Shown here one piece after another: positions 1 through 11,754 of a DNA stretch of 48,636 nucleotides. How positions within the stretch are numbered: position 1 is the stretch's first letter; every line of letters begins with the position of its first letter. The translations under genes and the position numbers were made by a program. The notes under the pieces were generated by a model, which was given only the letters and a program-made list of their open reading frames with translations, searched no databases and was not told the DNA's origin. Source of the stretch: Azolla pinnata (taxonomy: Eukaryota > Streptophyta > Polypodiopsida > Salviniales > Salviniaceae); NCBI GenBank assembly GCA_037176905.1, contig JBBBWG010030577.1:1-48636 (forward strand). The letters run 5' to 3'.

Positions 1-530
1 AAAAAACGGAGGAAATGAATAAAATGGAATAAATGAAAAGATTTGGAAAAAACGGAGGAAAATGAATAAAATGGAATAAATGAAAAAATTCGGAAAAACG
101 GAGGAAATGATTAAAATGGAATCAATGAAAAAATTTGGAAAAAACGGAGGAAATGATTAAAATGGAATCAATGAAAAAATTCGGAAAAAACGGAGGAAAT
201 GAATAAAATGGAATAAATGAAAAGATTTGGAAAAAACGGAGGAAAATGAATAAAATGGAATCAATGAAAAAATTCGGAAAAAACGGAGGAAATGATTAAA
301 ATGGAATCAATGAAAAGATTTGGAAAAAACGGAGGAAAATGAATAAAATGGAATCAATGAAAAAAATCGGAAACAACGGAGGAAATGAATAAAATGGAAT
401 AAATAAAATGGAATAAATAAAAACCTTAAGAAATAAACACGCGCGGAAGGGGGAAATAAACGAGTAAAATGGAATATATAATGAATAAATTGGAAAACAA
501 AAGGGCGGAGGAAATGGAAATAAATGGAGA
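1..530. repeat. 46-bp minisatellite with dimeric order
   Basis: About eight tandem copies of a 45-47 bp A/G-rich unit fill 1-370, starting at 1, 47, 94, 139, 185, 231, 278 and 324. A ninth, altered copy runs to about 421 and a decayed purine-rich tail reaches about 530. Each unit carries the core ACGGAGGAAATGA and ends in TTTGG or TTCGG. These two endings alternate copy by copy, so the true unit may be a dimer of about 92-93 bp. The array is cut by the window edge. No gene is seen in it. Confidence 0.95.
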
Positions 531-593
531 AATGAAAATACTCGTAATTGTGTATATTATCGGGCTTCTGGAATGTTCTATGAACAGAAATTG

Positions 594-602
594 TTAGGGT
601 TT
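594..602 (-). promoter_or_regulatory. Telo-box in eEF1B-gamma 5' region
   Basis: TTAGGGTTT on the plus strand (AAACCCTAA on the minus strand) lies 139 bp before the eEF1B-gamma start codon. It is followed by a pyrimidine-rich leader with CTG/CTC/CGCT repeats (about 604-660). Telo-boxes are well known in promoters and leaders of plant translation genes. Activity here is inferred. Confidence 0.55.
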
Positions 603-740
603 CTGCTTCTGCGTCTCTTCTGCTCGCTGCTCGCTCGCTGCTCGCTCGCTGCTGCTCGGAGCTTCTTCATCTGCTTCTGCACAGGCGTCGGATTCCCTTC
701 TTCGCTCGGCCACAGCGACATCGAGTCTCCTGAAGGATCC

Positions 741-3700
741 ATGGCCCTCGTAATCCCCTCTCTGCATCGCTCTCTCGTTTTGTTCGCGCCGTGTTTCTGA
801 GGTTTTTTTCTTTGTTTAGTTTCTTCTCTACGCCTGCCTGCTCTCTTCGATGGCTTTTCCGATTCGAAGCTTTCCTGGTAGATTTTGTCCCCGCCGGGCC
901 CGGGGGAGGGGGATTTTCAGATGTCTTTCTCCTCTGCGCTTTAAGCGCATCTTTCCGGCTCTCAGCAACTTAGTCGTGGATTGGAAATCTTCGGACCATC
1001 TCCGATGCCTGCTGTTCTATTCACCTGGCCTTCTGTTTCGTTTACCCCAGAGGAGGTTTTGATGAGAAGCTTGTCCGATGAGCTTATTATGCTCACTGTT
1101 GGAATAGTTGTGTAGAGGCTCACCGTGGATCGCATTCTGAAAATTCTCCCCGTGTGGACCTCGTAGCTGTCTGCGATGAGCAATGCCTGCTCATTTCCGC
1201 TGCGATTCTGGAGTAGCTTTATACGTCTTGATGTTTTTAGAATATCTAAGAATTTGTTCTTGAAGTTGATCCTGTCTAAAACGGTCCGCCTCCACTTGGT
1301 AGCTGGAGGCAGATAATCACAGTAGAAGCTTGTTTGCAACTTGCACAGGTATCTGCAATCGATCAACCGTTATTGATCAGTTAGCTATATATCTAGTCCT
1401 AAGGAATAGGTAAATGGCAGCTGCATAGAGTATATACGGTTCTAGTCTTCGAGTAATTTTGTACAATGTAGGAAAATCCTGGTGCCTACGGCGCGAATTT
1501 CCTGATAGCTAAGTGAGTGCTGTTTTGTAGATTTTAAACGATCTCAGATCCTAAAGATGTTCAGATTCCTTCTTGGAAGCGTCTAGTGGGAATGTGTAGT
1601 AAAACACGGTCGAATGCATACGCTATTGAGTTATAAGAATATAAATCCTACCAGCTAAGAAGTATTATTTTCTCTTCCTATTAAACGCACTCATAACATG
1701 CTATGCTACTAAACTTCCTTTCATGGCCTTTCTACATGCTGCCCATGTCCTCCTTATGATTTGTTCCTATGATTCTGGGCCTTTCTAGATGCTGCTCCCC
1801 TCGTTCTCCTTTATTATGTTGTTCCTATGATTCCGGACCTTTCTAGATGCTGCTCCCCTCGTTCTTATTTCTTATGATTTGTTCCTATGATTCTGGGCTT
1901 ATATTTGGGGATACACCCGCATCAATATCTGCACACATATCTGGGCTTGTATCTGGGAATATACCCGTATTTATCTGCACATATATATGGGATCATATCC
2001 GGTAATATATCTGCGCTTATATCTGCACACATATCTAGGCTTGTATCGGGAGTGAGTATACCAATGCGTATAGGCTCGTGTCTGGGAGTATACCAACGCT
2101 TATATCTGCACTCGTACTTTGGCTCATAATCGAGCATATACCAACGCTTATATCTACACCCATATCGGGGCTCGTATCCGAGGATATACCAACGCTTGTG
2201 AACTTTCTATTACAGGTTATCCATTCTACTCCCAACAAGAACGTGTTCAAAGCACAAATTGCAGCTGATTATATTGGTGTGAAAGTTGAACTTGTTGATA
2301 ACTTTGAATTTGGAGTAACGAATAAAACTGAGGAGTTTCTGAAGCTGAATCCCTTTGGAAAGGTAATTATGATTTCCTAGGATACTATCAGAAATGTTTG
2401 AAATAGAAACTTATTATTACGACTATTATTATTTGTCTCATTCATTCTGGATACATTTCTAGGTGCCAGCACTACAAACTCCTGATGGACCTCTTTTCGA
2501 AAGCAATACTATTGCACGATATGGTATCCTTCTTCTTCTCAAAGATTGTTCTCTTTTTTTCCTGAGCTGCTTGAACGTTGTAATTTTATTCTCAGGCATC
2601 GGTTCTTATAACGTTGCCTAATTGGTGAATTTAATATCTTGCTCAGAACATGGTTCTATACTTTTCTTTACGCTGAAGACTTTTTAGTTGTCATGGCAAA
2701 GTTTGGTGACTTAAGGATTGTTACGTTTTAAACAGTTGCTAGCCTGGATAAAGAGGGAACCCTTCTAGGAAGCTCTTTATATGAAACGGTAAGAACCATG
2801 TTTCTTGTTTCTTGTGTGGTTCCAATGTTTTTATTTATATGAGGTCTTTGCTCTAGGTTAGGTTTTACTGAGTCATCTGTGAGAATCCGTCCATTTAATG
2901 AGACAGCTTCTTGTATAACTGTGTCCATAGGCTCTCATTAATCAGTGGATCGATGTGGCTGCCACTGAGATTGATGCAAATTTGAGCAAATGGCTTTATC
3001 CTCTGTTGGGATATCGTCCGTACGATGCTCAGGTGAGTTGATGAGCTATTGTTTGAGCATGTATTCTCTTTTCTGCGGGATGAGCTAATCCGAAAATTCT
3101 TATGCAATGATTTAATGTTCATCCAGGTGGCAGAATCAGCTTTGGCAGACTTGAAGAAGTCACTTGGTGTATTGAATGCCTATCTGGCCTCACATACATA
3201 CTTTGTTGGGGATTCAATAACGCTTGCAGACATTGTCATCTCATGTAATTTATACCAAGGGTTCAAGGTAGCTTTCACTGCAGAGTTTTTGGCTGAGTTT
3301 CCGCATTTGAACAGGTTTTTCCAAACCATCGCAAACCAACCAATTGTGAAGAAATACTTTGGAGATGTCCCACCTGTGGAAAAGATTCCTTCACCTCCTT
3401 CAAAGCAAGCCTCGGAGACTCCCAAGAAACAAGAAGAGAAGAAGCCCAAGGAAGTTGAACAGAAGCCCAAGGAAGTTGAACAAAAGCCCAAGGAAGTGCC
3501 TGCACCTTCTCTAGATGATGAAGAAGAGGAGAAACCTAAGCCTAAGGCTAAAAATGCCCTTGACCTTCTTCCACCAAGCACTATGATTTTGGACGAATGG
3601 AAGCGATTATATTCCAACACCAAGGCAAAGGACTTCAGAGAGGTAGCAATTGCAGGTATTGTAATAGTCCACACTTCTCTCTTCTATGAATGGCATCTAT

Positions 3701-4183
3701 GTGCATCCCTTTGTTTGCTGTCATGATCATCAATTCACATGTTCAAAGAATACATACATGTTTCTTTTGTGTTTCTTAACAAAGTTGTAATCTTTTTGTC
3801 CAGGGTTTTGGAAGATGTTTGATCCTCAAGGATACTCCCTGTGGTTCTGTGACTACAAGTATAATGATGAGAACACGGTTACATTTGTGACGATGAACAA
3901 GGTCAGTGGATTCCTTCAGCGCATGGACTTGGCAAGGAAGTATGCGTTTGCTAAGATATGCATCCTTGGCGAGACTGCTCCCTTCAAGATCAAAGGGGTG
4001 TGGCTTTTCCGAGGTCAAGATATCCCGCAAATGGTTTTGGAAGAATGTTACGACGCGGAGCTATACGACTGGACCAAGGTCGATATTGCTGATGAGGCGC
4101 AGAAGGAAAGAGTGAATGCTTATTTTGAGGAGCCTGATGAGATTGATGGCGAGAAATTGCTAGAGGCTAAATGCTTCAAGTGA
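741..4183 (+). CDS. Elongation factor 1B subunit gamma
   Basis: Structural subunit of the eEF1B guanine nucleotide exchange complex that recharges eEF1A during cytosolic translation. Exons: 741-749, 2216-2362, 2463-2523, 2736-2788, 2931-3032, 3127-3655, 3804-4183. They give 426 aa, close to the usual plant length of about 415. Exon 1 encodes only MAL; intron 1 is 1.47 kb and the joined start reads MAL-VIHSTPNKN. Order of parts: GST-N fold (about 1-80; NPFGKVPALQTPDGP, ESNTIARY), GST-C fold (about 85-205; VGDSITLADIV), a Lys/Glu/Pro-rich linker with KPKEVEQ repeats, then the conserved EF1G C-terminal domain (about 262-426; LWFCDYKYNDENT, FLQRMDLARKYAF, ending DAKCFK-like as EAKCFK). All junctions keep phase. 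A telo-box and CT-rich leader precede it, as expected for a translation gene. Confidence 0.96.
1727..1898. repeat. 57-bp minisatellite in eEF1B-gamma intron 1
   Basis: Three tandem copies start near 1727, 1780 and 1838. Each begins CCTTTCTA(C/G)ATGCTGC and ends TTGTTCCTATGATTC or similar. The array lies wholly inside intron 1 and runs directly into the next repeat. Confidence 0.85.
1899..2199. repeat. 48-bp degenerate minisatellite before a splice acceptor
   Basis: About seven diverged copies of a 33-50 bp unit follow one another, with recurring elements GGCT(T/C)GTATC, ATATACCAACGCTTAT and ATCTGCACACATATC. The last copy ends about 16 bp before the exon 2 acceptor at 2215, so the array supplies the region where the branch point and polypyrimidine tract would be expected. 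Confidence 0.85.
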
Positions 4184-4834
4184 TTCTGCCTTACTTCAAT
4201 TTTGAAGAGTTTGTCATGTGGTTGATTTTCGCATTAGAAACAAATTTTCTCGGATTGAAACAATTGGTTTTGTTTCGGCAAGGAACCCTTTTATTGTTTT
4301 GAGCTTGGTTAAAATTGTGATATTGTTATGGGCCCAAGTTTTGAGAACCTGATCAGAATGTCTATTTTGGTATCTATAAACGGATGTCACCTGTTCTGGG
4401 TTCATTGTGTTCTGCCAGTTCTGGCACTGCTGTAGGGTTAAATTTTTTGTTAAAGCTGTTTTTGCAATTGCCCTATGTTTGAGAGAGTTTATTATGACAA
4501 TAACTAATCCCTGGTAATCAAGATGTTCATTATCGATGCACCCTTGAGAACAATTTTCAGCTAGTTATTTATGGCAGGAAGTAAAGGCCCAAAATGTGAA
4601 GAAGAGCACAAAGTATTAACCTTTTGAGATCTGGAGCACTACTAACTGGTATATATTTGGAGCGATTGGAGCCTCGGTGGATTTAGATATCAAAAATGGC
4701 GTCGCAATTCAGGTTTGTCATAATTATGGAATGTTGAGAGCCCAGTTAGGCACTTCAATCCATCAATAAGAGATTTCAATACACATGAAATAAATGTATG
4801 CATCATTTTGTAAACGCTTTACACACAAGGCGCC
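4184..4834. other. eEF1B-gamma 3' UTR and spacer
   Basis: AT-rich DNA between two same-strand genes, presumably the 3' UTR of eEF1B-gamma and then the promoter of the methyltransferase-like gene. I see no gene, clear TATA box or repeat in it. Confidence 0.6.
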
Positions 4835-7495
4835 ATGGCCAGGCGACTCCTTCCCCTGCTTCTTCACCATCATCACTATCCTTTCATCGGCAACAGAGCT
4901 CAGGCTGCGCATTTGCAGCCCCCTGATTTCGTTCGTGGGTTTTCGCCCTCCCGGCCTCCCTCCTCTGCCGCTGCAGTCGTTGATCCAGGCGACTGGAGAT
5001 TCTCCCCTGAGTGGTGGGGCAAGCAGGGGCCCCATGGATGGGGCCACAATGAAGGTTCTGTTCTCTTCAGCCGTGCCTCCAGCAAAAGCAATGGAATCGT
5101 TACTGTCACATCTCACCCTGCTTCCTCCTCGCCAGTATGTCCTTCACCACACTCTTATCTCATCTCTAAATGCTTTCATTTCTTTGTCACGAAAGTAAGT
5201 TTTTCATGTCTTGATTTCATTTTTTTCGTGTATGGCATGTCATGCCATGTCTTCTTGGCTTCAACATGTCATGCAATGTCGTGCCGTTATTTCATTTTTT
5301 GCGCCCTATCTCATGAGTTATGTCTCCGTTTCTTTTTCATGCCATGTCATGACGACAATGCTGCAATTTCATTCCCGCCATGGCTTGCAATCCCGTGGTT
5401 TCATTTCCATACAATTTCATGCAATGCCCCAAATCTCAATTTCTATGTTATGTCTTGTCATGGCATGCCTTGATTTGATTTCCATGCCATGTTATATCTT
5501 CACTTTCATCTTTGTGGCCGTGTAGTCCTTCCTTGGCAAAAAAGAACCTTTAATCTAACGCTAACTTTCGGTGCATTTCATTGTCATGCTATGAAATTCT
5601 ACTTTCGTGCTCTGTCAGAATAAACCATCAGTTATTTCATATCTGATATACAGTAGTAGATTGATTGCAGTAGGGTTTGGAAGAGTTTCCAGAATTATTG
5701 AGGTCTTTATCAGAGGGGACAGAAATTTCTATCTCTTGCGAATGGAGAGTCCTAAGATTCAACAATGAAACAAGACAGAGTGTAGCAAAGGTTCTTCTAT
5801 TGAAAGAACACAATGCCAGAGAACCATTGCTCATACAAATCCCCAATTGCTTGGCCTTCGAGTGTAAGTGTGCATATTTTCTACCGTTTTCTAATAGGGT
5901 TTATGGTTGCAGCATATTATCATTTATGTCTCCATTGAACACAGTGGCGATAAAATTGCTTTGTGATGCTGGACATTCGAGTTTTAAGAGGGGAATATGA
6001 AACTGAAAGTAGTGAAATGAAGAAAGAAGAGCGGTCAGGAGATAAATGTTGTGTTTGAATGAGCAAACTTTCTTCTCTCCGAGCTTTTAGAAATGATTTA
6101 TCTCTGCAGGTTTGAAGAGCATGATATCTGTTGGGTTAGCGACCTTGAAGTGTACTGGGCTAGATCTGGATCGTGTTGCTCAAAGGAAGAAACAAATGAG
6201 ATGTCTTTGTATTGGGTTGGGTGGTGGAAGTCTACCTCTTTTCCTAGCAAATAAAATTCAAGGTATTTACACATTTGAACACTACACATTTGAACACTAA
6301 GTGGAGACTTTCCATAAAAAGTTCTTTCCTTGAGAGACACCTGAATCTTCTTAAGGCTGTAATGTTGAGGTTGTGGAGATCGACAAGGCCGTTATCTCAG
6401 CAGCTACAGAATTCATGGGATTTCCAAGATATGCCTTCAAAGCTTCAGAACATGATGATTGTACATCAGTGTCAGAAACAAGGATTGGTGTGTCAGATAG
6501 ACATGGATTCTGGGGAAGTATGCTGGAGCAAATCAATGGTATTGAAGCTGATGGTGTGGCTTATGTGAATGCTCTTGTGAAAAGCATTTCAACTATGCCA
6601 AATTACTATGACATTGTCTTTATTGATGCTTTTGATGGGAACAATCAAGTCCCATCTTGCTTCTGGAGTAAGGGTGGATCTTTTCTCAGTGACCTTAATC
6701 ATCTCTTGCATCCTCGTCATGGAACTGTTGTGGTATACAAACGCCCAATATATGACTATCTATGTAATAAGTGCAATTATTTGCTTTTTAATTGAACAGA
6801 ATATTGTTTACCCTGTCATGTTCAATTAGGTGAACCTTCATACAGATGCACCTTCCCCATCCCTGGTTGATAGAATGAGAGGGGAATTCGGACCGGGTTT
6901 TGATCCTCATTTACCTGGGGGAAAGCAAGTGCTCGAGATTTCTCATCTGTACAGGTATGTTGGGGCGATATTATGATACAACGCTGTTATTTGATTCCAC
7001 TGTTGTGTCTGGGTATACCTTTCGAGATTGTACGGATTGTGATGCTGCATCTAGATGAAAAACTTGAGATGATGATATATAAGATGGTTTCTAATGATTG
7101 CATAGCCGAAATCTCATTCTATTTTATATATAATACAAAATTGTAATTTAGACCTTGTACTGATCTACAGAATGATTTAGAGATGTTTTTGGATTGTTAT
7201 CCTTTCTATGTAACACATGTTTTTAGTTGAGATGACAGCTTTTATCGGATTGTTTCTGCCGTTGAACAGGAGTAGCTTGATTGGGCATAAGGCTGGGTGT
7301 GCCAATGGAATAGCATTTACTACAGTTGTTCCTAGGCAACAGAATATATGTCTGACTATAGCTCGGGGCATCCATGGCACCACCACAACATCGGTTATTG
7401 AATGCCTCAAGAGAGCAGCTTGTCACCTTCAGCATGTACTCCATGTCCCATTTGCAATGGCTACTAGGGCTTCCAGAGGTCTCCATTTTGTGTAG
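4835..7495 (+). CDS. Spermidine-synthase-fold SAM methyltransferase-like protein
   Basis: Exons 4835-5134, 5674-5863, 6110-6262, 6356-6732, 6830-6954, 7270-7495 give 456 aa with consistent phases. The N-terminal 100 residues (MARRLLPLLLHHHHYP..., Arg/Ser/Pro-rich) could be an organelle leader. The Rossmann-type core starts near residue 165: CIGLGGGSLPLFLA (about 197-210) is the SAM-binding glycine loop, VEVVEIDKAV the acidic end of strand 2, and DIVFIDAFDG motif post-I. This is the spermidine synthase/METTL13 C-terminal fold as found in uncharacterised plant SAM-dependent methyltransferase family proteins. The substrate is unknown. Exon 2 must use the second AG of CAGTAG (exon from 5674), because the first would add an in-frame TAG. 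It is not assigned as a true aminopropyltransferase, since I cannot see the polyamine-binding signature. Confidence 0.88.
5206..5520. repeat. Degenerate ATGTCATGCC repeats in intron 1
   Basis: Intron 1 of the methyltransferase-like gene holds many imperfect copies of ATGTCATGCCATG and TGATTTCATTT, without a fixed period. It looks like an old, decayed short tandem repeat. Confidence 0.6.
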
Positions 7496-8940
7496 ATGGT
7501 TACTCTTGGCCCGATGATATAAAGATTATGCTTTTAAAATGATTGAAAAATACTGCGAGGAAGGATTAGAAGATTTCAAAGTAACACCCAGGAAGATCAT
7601 ATAGTTACAAGTTGTGAGCGAATTAATCTTTTGGCTACTTAAATCAAAGCAAATGAATTTCAGGATGAGTAACTAATCAATCAATTGATTGATTGATGGA
7701 AATGATCTATCTGCCTCAGCCACTCACACTGGCAGACTCATTCCATCCAAAGGAAAGAATGACTAGTTGAAGACCGTCCTCGGTTGTTCTGGGGATGTCT
7801 CAGAGTCTAACTGATCTTCATGTTCTTGGAAGGGGTCTCTGACAAGTGGACGAGATGCGATCGAAGTTTCAGTTTCTGTCGCTGTATGAGGTATAATATT
7901 ACACAAAGTCAGTAAAACTTCAATCGATTGAATAAGCTCTATGGCTACAAAATTTGCTGATATTACCCCCAAAGGTGAGACCTGAATTTGTATTAGGAGT
8001 AGTTGGACTACATTAGTGAATGGGTGAACATGATTTGGTGCTGGATTGATTAAGCAGGGAAAACATTAATTAAGCATTTTGGTTATTCTTAAGCATCAAT
8101 TCGTTCATCAGTTTGTGAATGTATGGTTGTGAGTATAATCAATTTGTAGTTTATGACTTTTTTGGGCGTCTTTTGTTCCTTGTTTTTCTCGTCATTCGCC
8201 AGATTGGAAGCAATTTTCCCAGCTGTTAACAATTGGTACTAATTACTGTATGCAGTGCTAATTACTGGTACTAATTAGTGTATGCAGTGCTAATTATTGG
8301 TACTAGTTAGTGTATGCAGCTCTAACTATTGGTACTAACTATTGATTAAGAGTATTGGAACTCATTGATGGGATGATATGCAATCTTTGCATTTATCCTG
8401 TTCAATGTAATGTCATGGAGGGGAGAATTAACCTATGGGTTGATGTCGGAGCTTTTGCCAACATGAAATGTGTTGGGAATTTAATTGTCTTTTGGCTTGG
8501 AATAATAATAATCAATTGTCTCTTTGTTTGCCCATGCGAGTTAATATAATACGGATCTTTGTTGGTGATTAATCAAGTGTTTGATAAGTGAAATTCCCGA
8601 GGGTTACGGTGGAATTCTTCGCAACAGAAATATCTACTTCATTCTCTGGTTGCCATAAAAATCCTCCCATATCCATGAGCTCCCAAATGCTTATACAGAT
8701 TGTATTGATCTGCCAATGATGAGCAAGATTAAAGAAGATTATTGACGGAATAGAATGGATTACGGGTGTTTAACTGCATCGACCATCCTCTGAGCGAAAG
8801 ACGGAATCTAACCTCAGTCACAAGCGTCCTCGCTCAAGCGAATCCCTGATGCTTGTGATTTGCGATTTAGTCAGGCTTTTAAAAGAGATCCTTCCGTGAT
8901 TTAGTCGGGCTTCTGTTCAGGGTCGCGTGATTCGCGCAAT
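7496..8940. other. Intergenic spacer with a 32-bp repeat
   Basis: Holds the 3' UTR of the methyltransferase-like gene and the promoter of the pseudouridine synthase gene. Copies of GGTACTAATTA.TGTATGCAG start at 8235, 8267, 8299 and 8331, an exact 32-bp period. A short palindromic AATCAATCAATTGATTGATT stretch lies near 7676. I find no supportable gene. Confidence 0.7.
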
Positions 8941-8943
8941 CTT

Positions 8944-9028
8944 TTAGGGTTAGGGTTTCCCCGGCGACAAATTTCTTTCAGGGTTTTGTGTGAGGGAGAG
9001 GAGGTTTTTGAAGTGCTTGAAACCCTAA
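8944..9028. promoter_or_regulatory. Telo-box cluster before pseudouridine synthase gene
   Basis: TTAGGGTTAGGGTTT at about 8944-8958 and AAACCCTAA at 9020-9028, in opposite orientations, lie 240-320 bp before the ATG at 9267. Paired telo-boxes are typical of plant genes coupled to growth and translation. Function is inferred. Confidence 0.55.
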
Positions 9029-9078
9029 ACCTGAAAACCATAAAACCCTTTCTTCTCCCCTGTTTTCAGAAAGAAAGA

Positions 9079-9258
9079 AATTAGAAGAAGAAGAAGAAGA
9101 AGAAGAAGAAGAAGAAAGGAGAAAGAGGAGGAGAGAAGGAGGAGAAGAAGAAAGGAGAAAGAGGAGAAGGAGGAGGAGAAGGAGAAAGAGGAGGAGGAGG
9201 AGGAGGAGGAGGAGGAGGAGAAGGAGAAGGAGAAGGAGAAGGAGAAAGAGGAGAGGGG
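9079..9258. repeat. (GAA/GGA)n polypurine tract before ATG
   Basis: A nearly pure purine run of about 180 bp, first GAA triplets and then GGA and GGAGAA units, ends eight bases before the ATG of the PUS1-like gene and so lies in its probable 5' leader. Long opposite-strand Ser/Leu open frames here are artefacts of the repeat. Mirror symmetry makes triplex (H-DNA) formation possible. Confidence 0.9.
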
Positions 9259-9266
9259 CAGTTTCC

Positions 9267-11754
9267 ATGGATCCTGATCGCACCTCCCCTCCTCCCCCAG
9301 CAGATGTCGATGAGATAATAAGTGATGCCCCCCAATCTTCAGCCATGGATGCCATCGCCCATTCTGCTTCTGTTTCCGCTGCAATTGCTGTTGGAGACGG
9401 TCAGGTACCTTCTCTTCCCTGCGTGGAGATTGTCTTGGATGATTCGGACCTTCTCGCCGCCGCCGCCGCCGCCACGGCAGCTGGGACTGACGGAATCGAA
9501 ATCTCCATCAAATTCGAGAAAGACGATCAACAAGAGCATCGCCTCGATGATGGTCAAGTGGAAGATGGACCTCAAACAGAGTTTGTCAATCAGTTGGATG
9601 GCGTTGAAGTTAGGGTTTACTTGGATGGTTCTGAAACAGTGGATGTTGAGATTATCCCTCCAGTTAATGCCGATGATGGTGAAGATGGACAGGTCTTGGC
9701 CAATCTAGGCACACCACAAGGAAGGTTAGAGGAAGTTGTAGACACAGATGAAAGAGAAGTATCGGCTGTTCCTTCTCTCAAAGATAACGTGGCACAGCTG
9801 ACGAGCGTAAGTGTGGACCAGGGAGTTGAAAGTGAAACGAGTAGCTCTAGTGGAGTAAAGAAGAGAACTAGAGAGGAGGAAGATCTCGTTAGAAACTTGA
9901 AATCGAAATCGGATCAGACTTTGGAGGAGAGTGGTGCAGTTGATACGGAAGCCGAAGAAAGTAAAGGGGATGATGCGGATCTGATTATTGAGCAGAATTC
10001 TGCGAAGCATGTTGATGCAAATGAACTTAAAATGGGAGACCAGAACAGTGTCAAACCTGTGATTGAAGAGGAAGTTGAAATACGAGATCAACACAAAGAA
10101 GGCACCCATAACGAAGAGAAAGTAGACGGCAATCATGATGTAAAAAGACTCGGTCTACGGAAAAGGAGGAAAATTGCCATGCTTTTAGCTTATTGTGGAG
10201 CAGGTTACCAAGGTATGCAAAAGAACCCTGGTGCAGTTACAATAGAGGGTGAGCTCGAGAAAGCTCTTGTTAAAGCAGATGCGATGCCTCTGAATTTTGA
10301 TGGAAACCCTAGGAAGGTGGATTGGATGAGAGCTGCAAGAACAGATAAAGGAGTTAGTGCTGTCGGCCAGGTTGTGTCGGGTCTTTTCTATATAGATCCA
10401 CCTGGATTTGTTGAAAGAGTGAACAATCATTTGCCAAAGGAGATTCGGGTTCTTGGGTTTAAGAGAGTTATTCCATCTTTTAGTGCGAAGCAACTTTGCG
10501 ATCGAAGAAGGTATGAGTATGTCATCCCAATCTTTGCATTGGATCCAACTGCTCATACCGACAGGGAGTATGTGGTTCTAAAGGAAGGAAGCGAAGAAGC
10601 ATATAGAAAGTGTTTAGAACACTGTGGGAGAGGAAGGCATGCTCTAGGCAGTGTCGATAAGGACTGTGTGACATTAGGTTCTGAACAGCCGGGGAATAGT
10701 GCTGGTAGTCATGTTGATATATCAAAGAATGTTATAGAGACGGTGGTTGCATGTGAAGAAAGAAAAGCCAACGGAGCCCTTGTGTCTTCTTCAGAAGAAC
10801 AAGTATCCTCTTTGGTGGTGGGGGAAGGTATGGTTCAAACCAATTCGGCTGTAAAAGAAGTAAATACCTTTCATTTTGGAGATAGCGAGCAGACGAAATT
10901 GAACCACATTTTTAAGAGGTTTGTGGGTACTCATAACTTCCACAACTTCACTTCAAAGATCAAGGGAGAAGATCCTAGTGCCAAACGGTACATTATATCT
11001 TTTGAGGTTGGAAATGTATTCTCTGTTAGTGGCACGGAGTTTGTCAGGTGTACTATAGTTGGGCAAAGCTTCATGCTCCATCAAATAAGGAAAATGGTTG
11101 GACTTTCCATAGCTGTCTTCAGAGGCTGTGCTCCAGAATCTATGATCGATTTGTCATTGAGAAGGTTAATCTGAACTACTACTCTTTCCCTTTCTGGTAT
11201 TGGTCCTTATAAGTTAAAAAATTGTATGCTTGAAACATACTTTCTGCCAGTGAACTTTCATTCCTCAGTTCATATCATCGACTTCTTCTTAAACTGGTTG
11301 GTATCTTAGAAAATGTGATTGTTGTTTAGATGTTTTGAATTATATATTCAAGTTTTGATGGCGTATCTTGTGCATAAGTACATGGGAACAATTTTAGAGA
11401 ATCCATGGTTAGTGGATAGGTTTTTCGATTTTGTGCATTTTATTTCCCTATCTGATGTTTTGACATTGTATATGCAACAGAGATACGAATTTCACCATTC
11501 CAACAGCACCAGAGTTGGGATTATTTCTGGATGAATGCATGTATCCAGCATATAATAAGCGATGGTTTGACACCCATGAAGCGATTTCACAGAAGGGATA
11601 TGAGGACGAAATAAGCCGCTTCAAGGAGATCATTTACGAACATATTGCTGAAACAGAACGTAAAGAGGGTCAGATGGCACTCTTCGTCCATTCACTGAAT
11701 GATCGCAATTATGCAGATTTTGCTACAGCCAGGGATGCTGAGAAGAAGCAATGA
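9267..11754 (+). CDS. PUS1/TruA-type tRNA pseudouridine synthase
   Basis: Exons 9267-11164 and 11481-11754 give 723 aa. The TruA fold starts near residue 293, after an NLS-like KRRK stretch (IAMLLAYCGAGYQGMQKNPG), and includes RAARTDKGVSAVGQVV with the catalytic Asp at about residue 360. Also seen are DRRRYEYVIPIF, GTHNFHNFTSK and the C-terminal HQIRKMVG. The last exon gives TIPTAPELGLFLDEC. The first 290 residues are acidic and low-complexity with KKRTREEEDL, so nuclear location is likely; eukaryotic PUS1 enzymes modify tRNA and some other RNAs. A Ser/Gly/Val-rich insert of about 80 residues sits between the two halves of the catalytic domain. The ATG follows the polypurine tract directly and no upstream in-frame ATG is evident. 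Residues at the exon junction (AG|A) are in phase. Confidence 0.95.

Noticed and set aside
2463-2545. Premature end of eEF1B-gamma at the exon 3 border
   Set aside because: Splicing at GTATCC (2524) to 2736 restores ARYVASLDKEG in phase, so the gene is intact.
9025-9384. Minus-strand Ser/Leu/Pro-rich frames opposite the PUS1-like start
   Set aside because: Shadow of the (GAA/GGA)n tract; no family resemblance.
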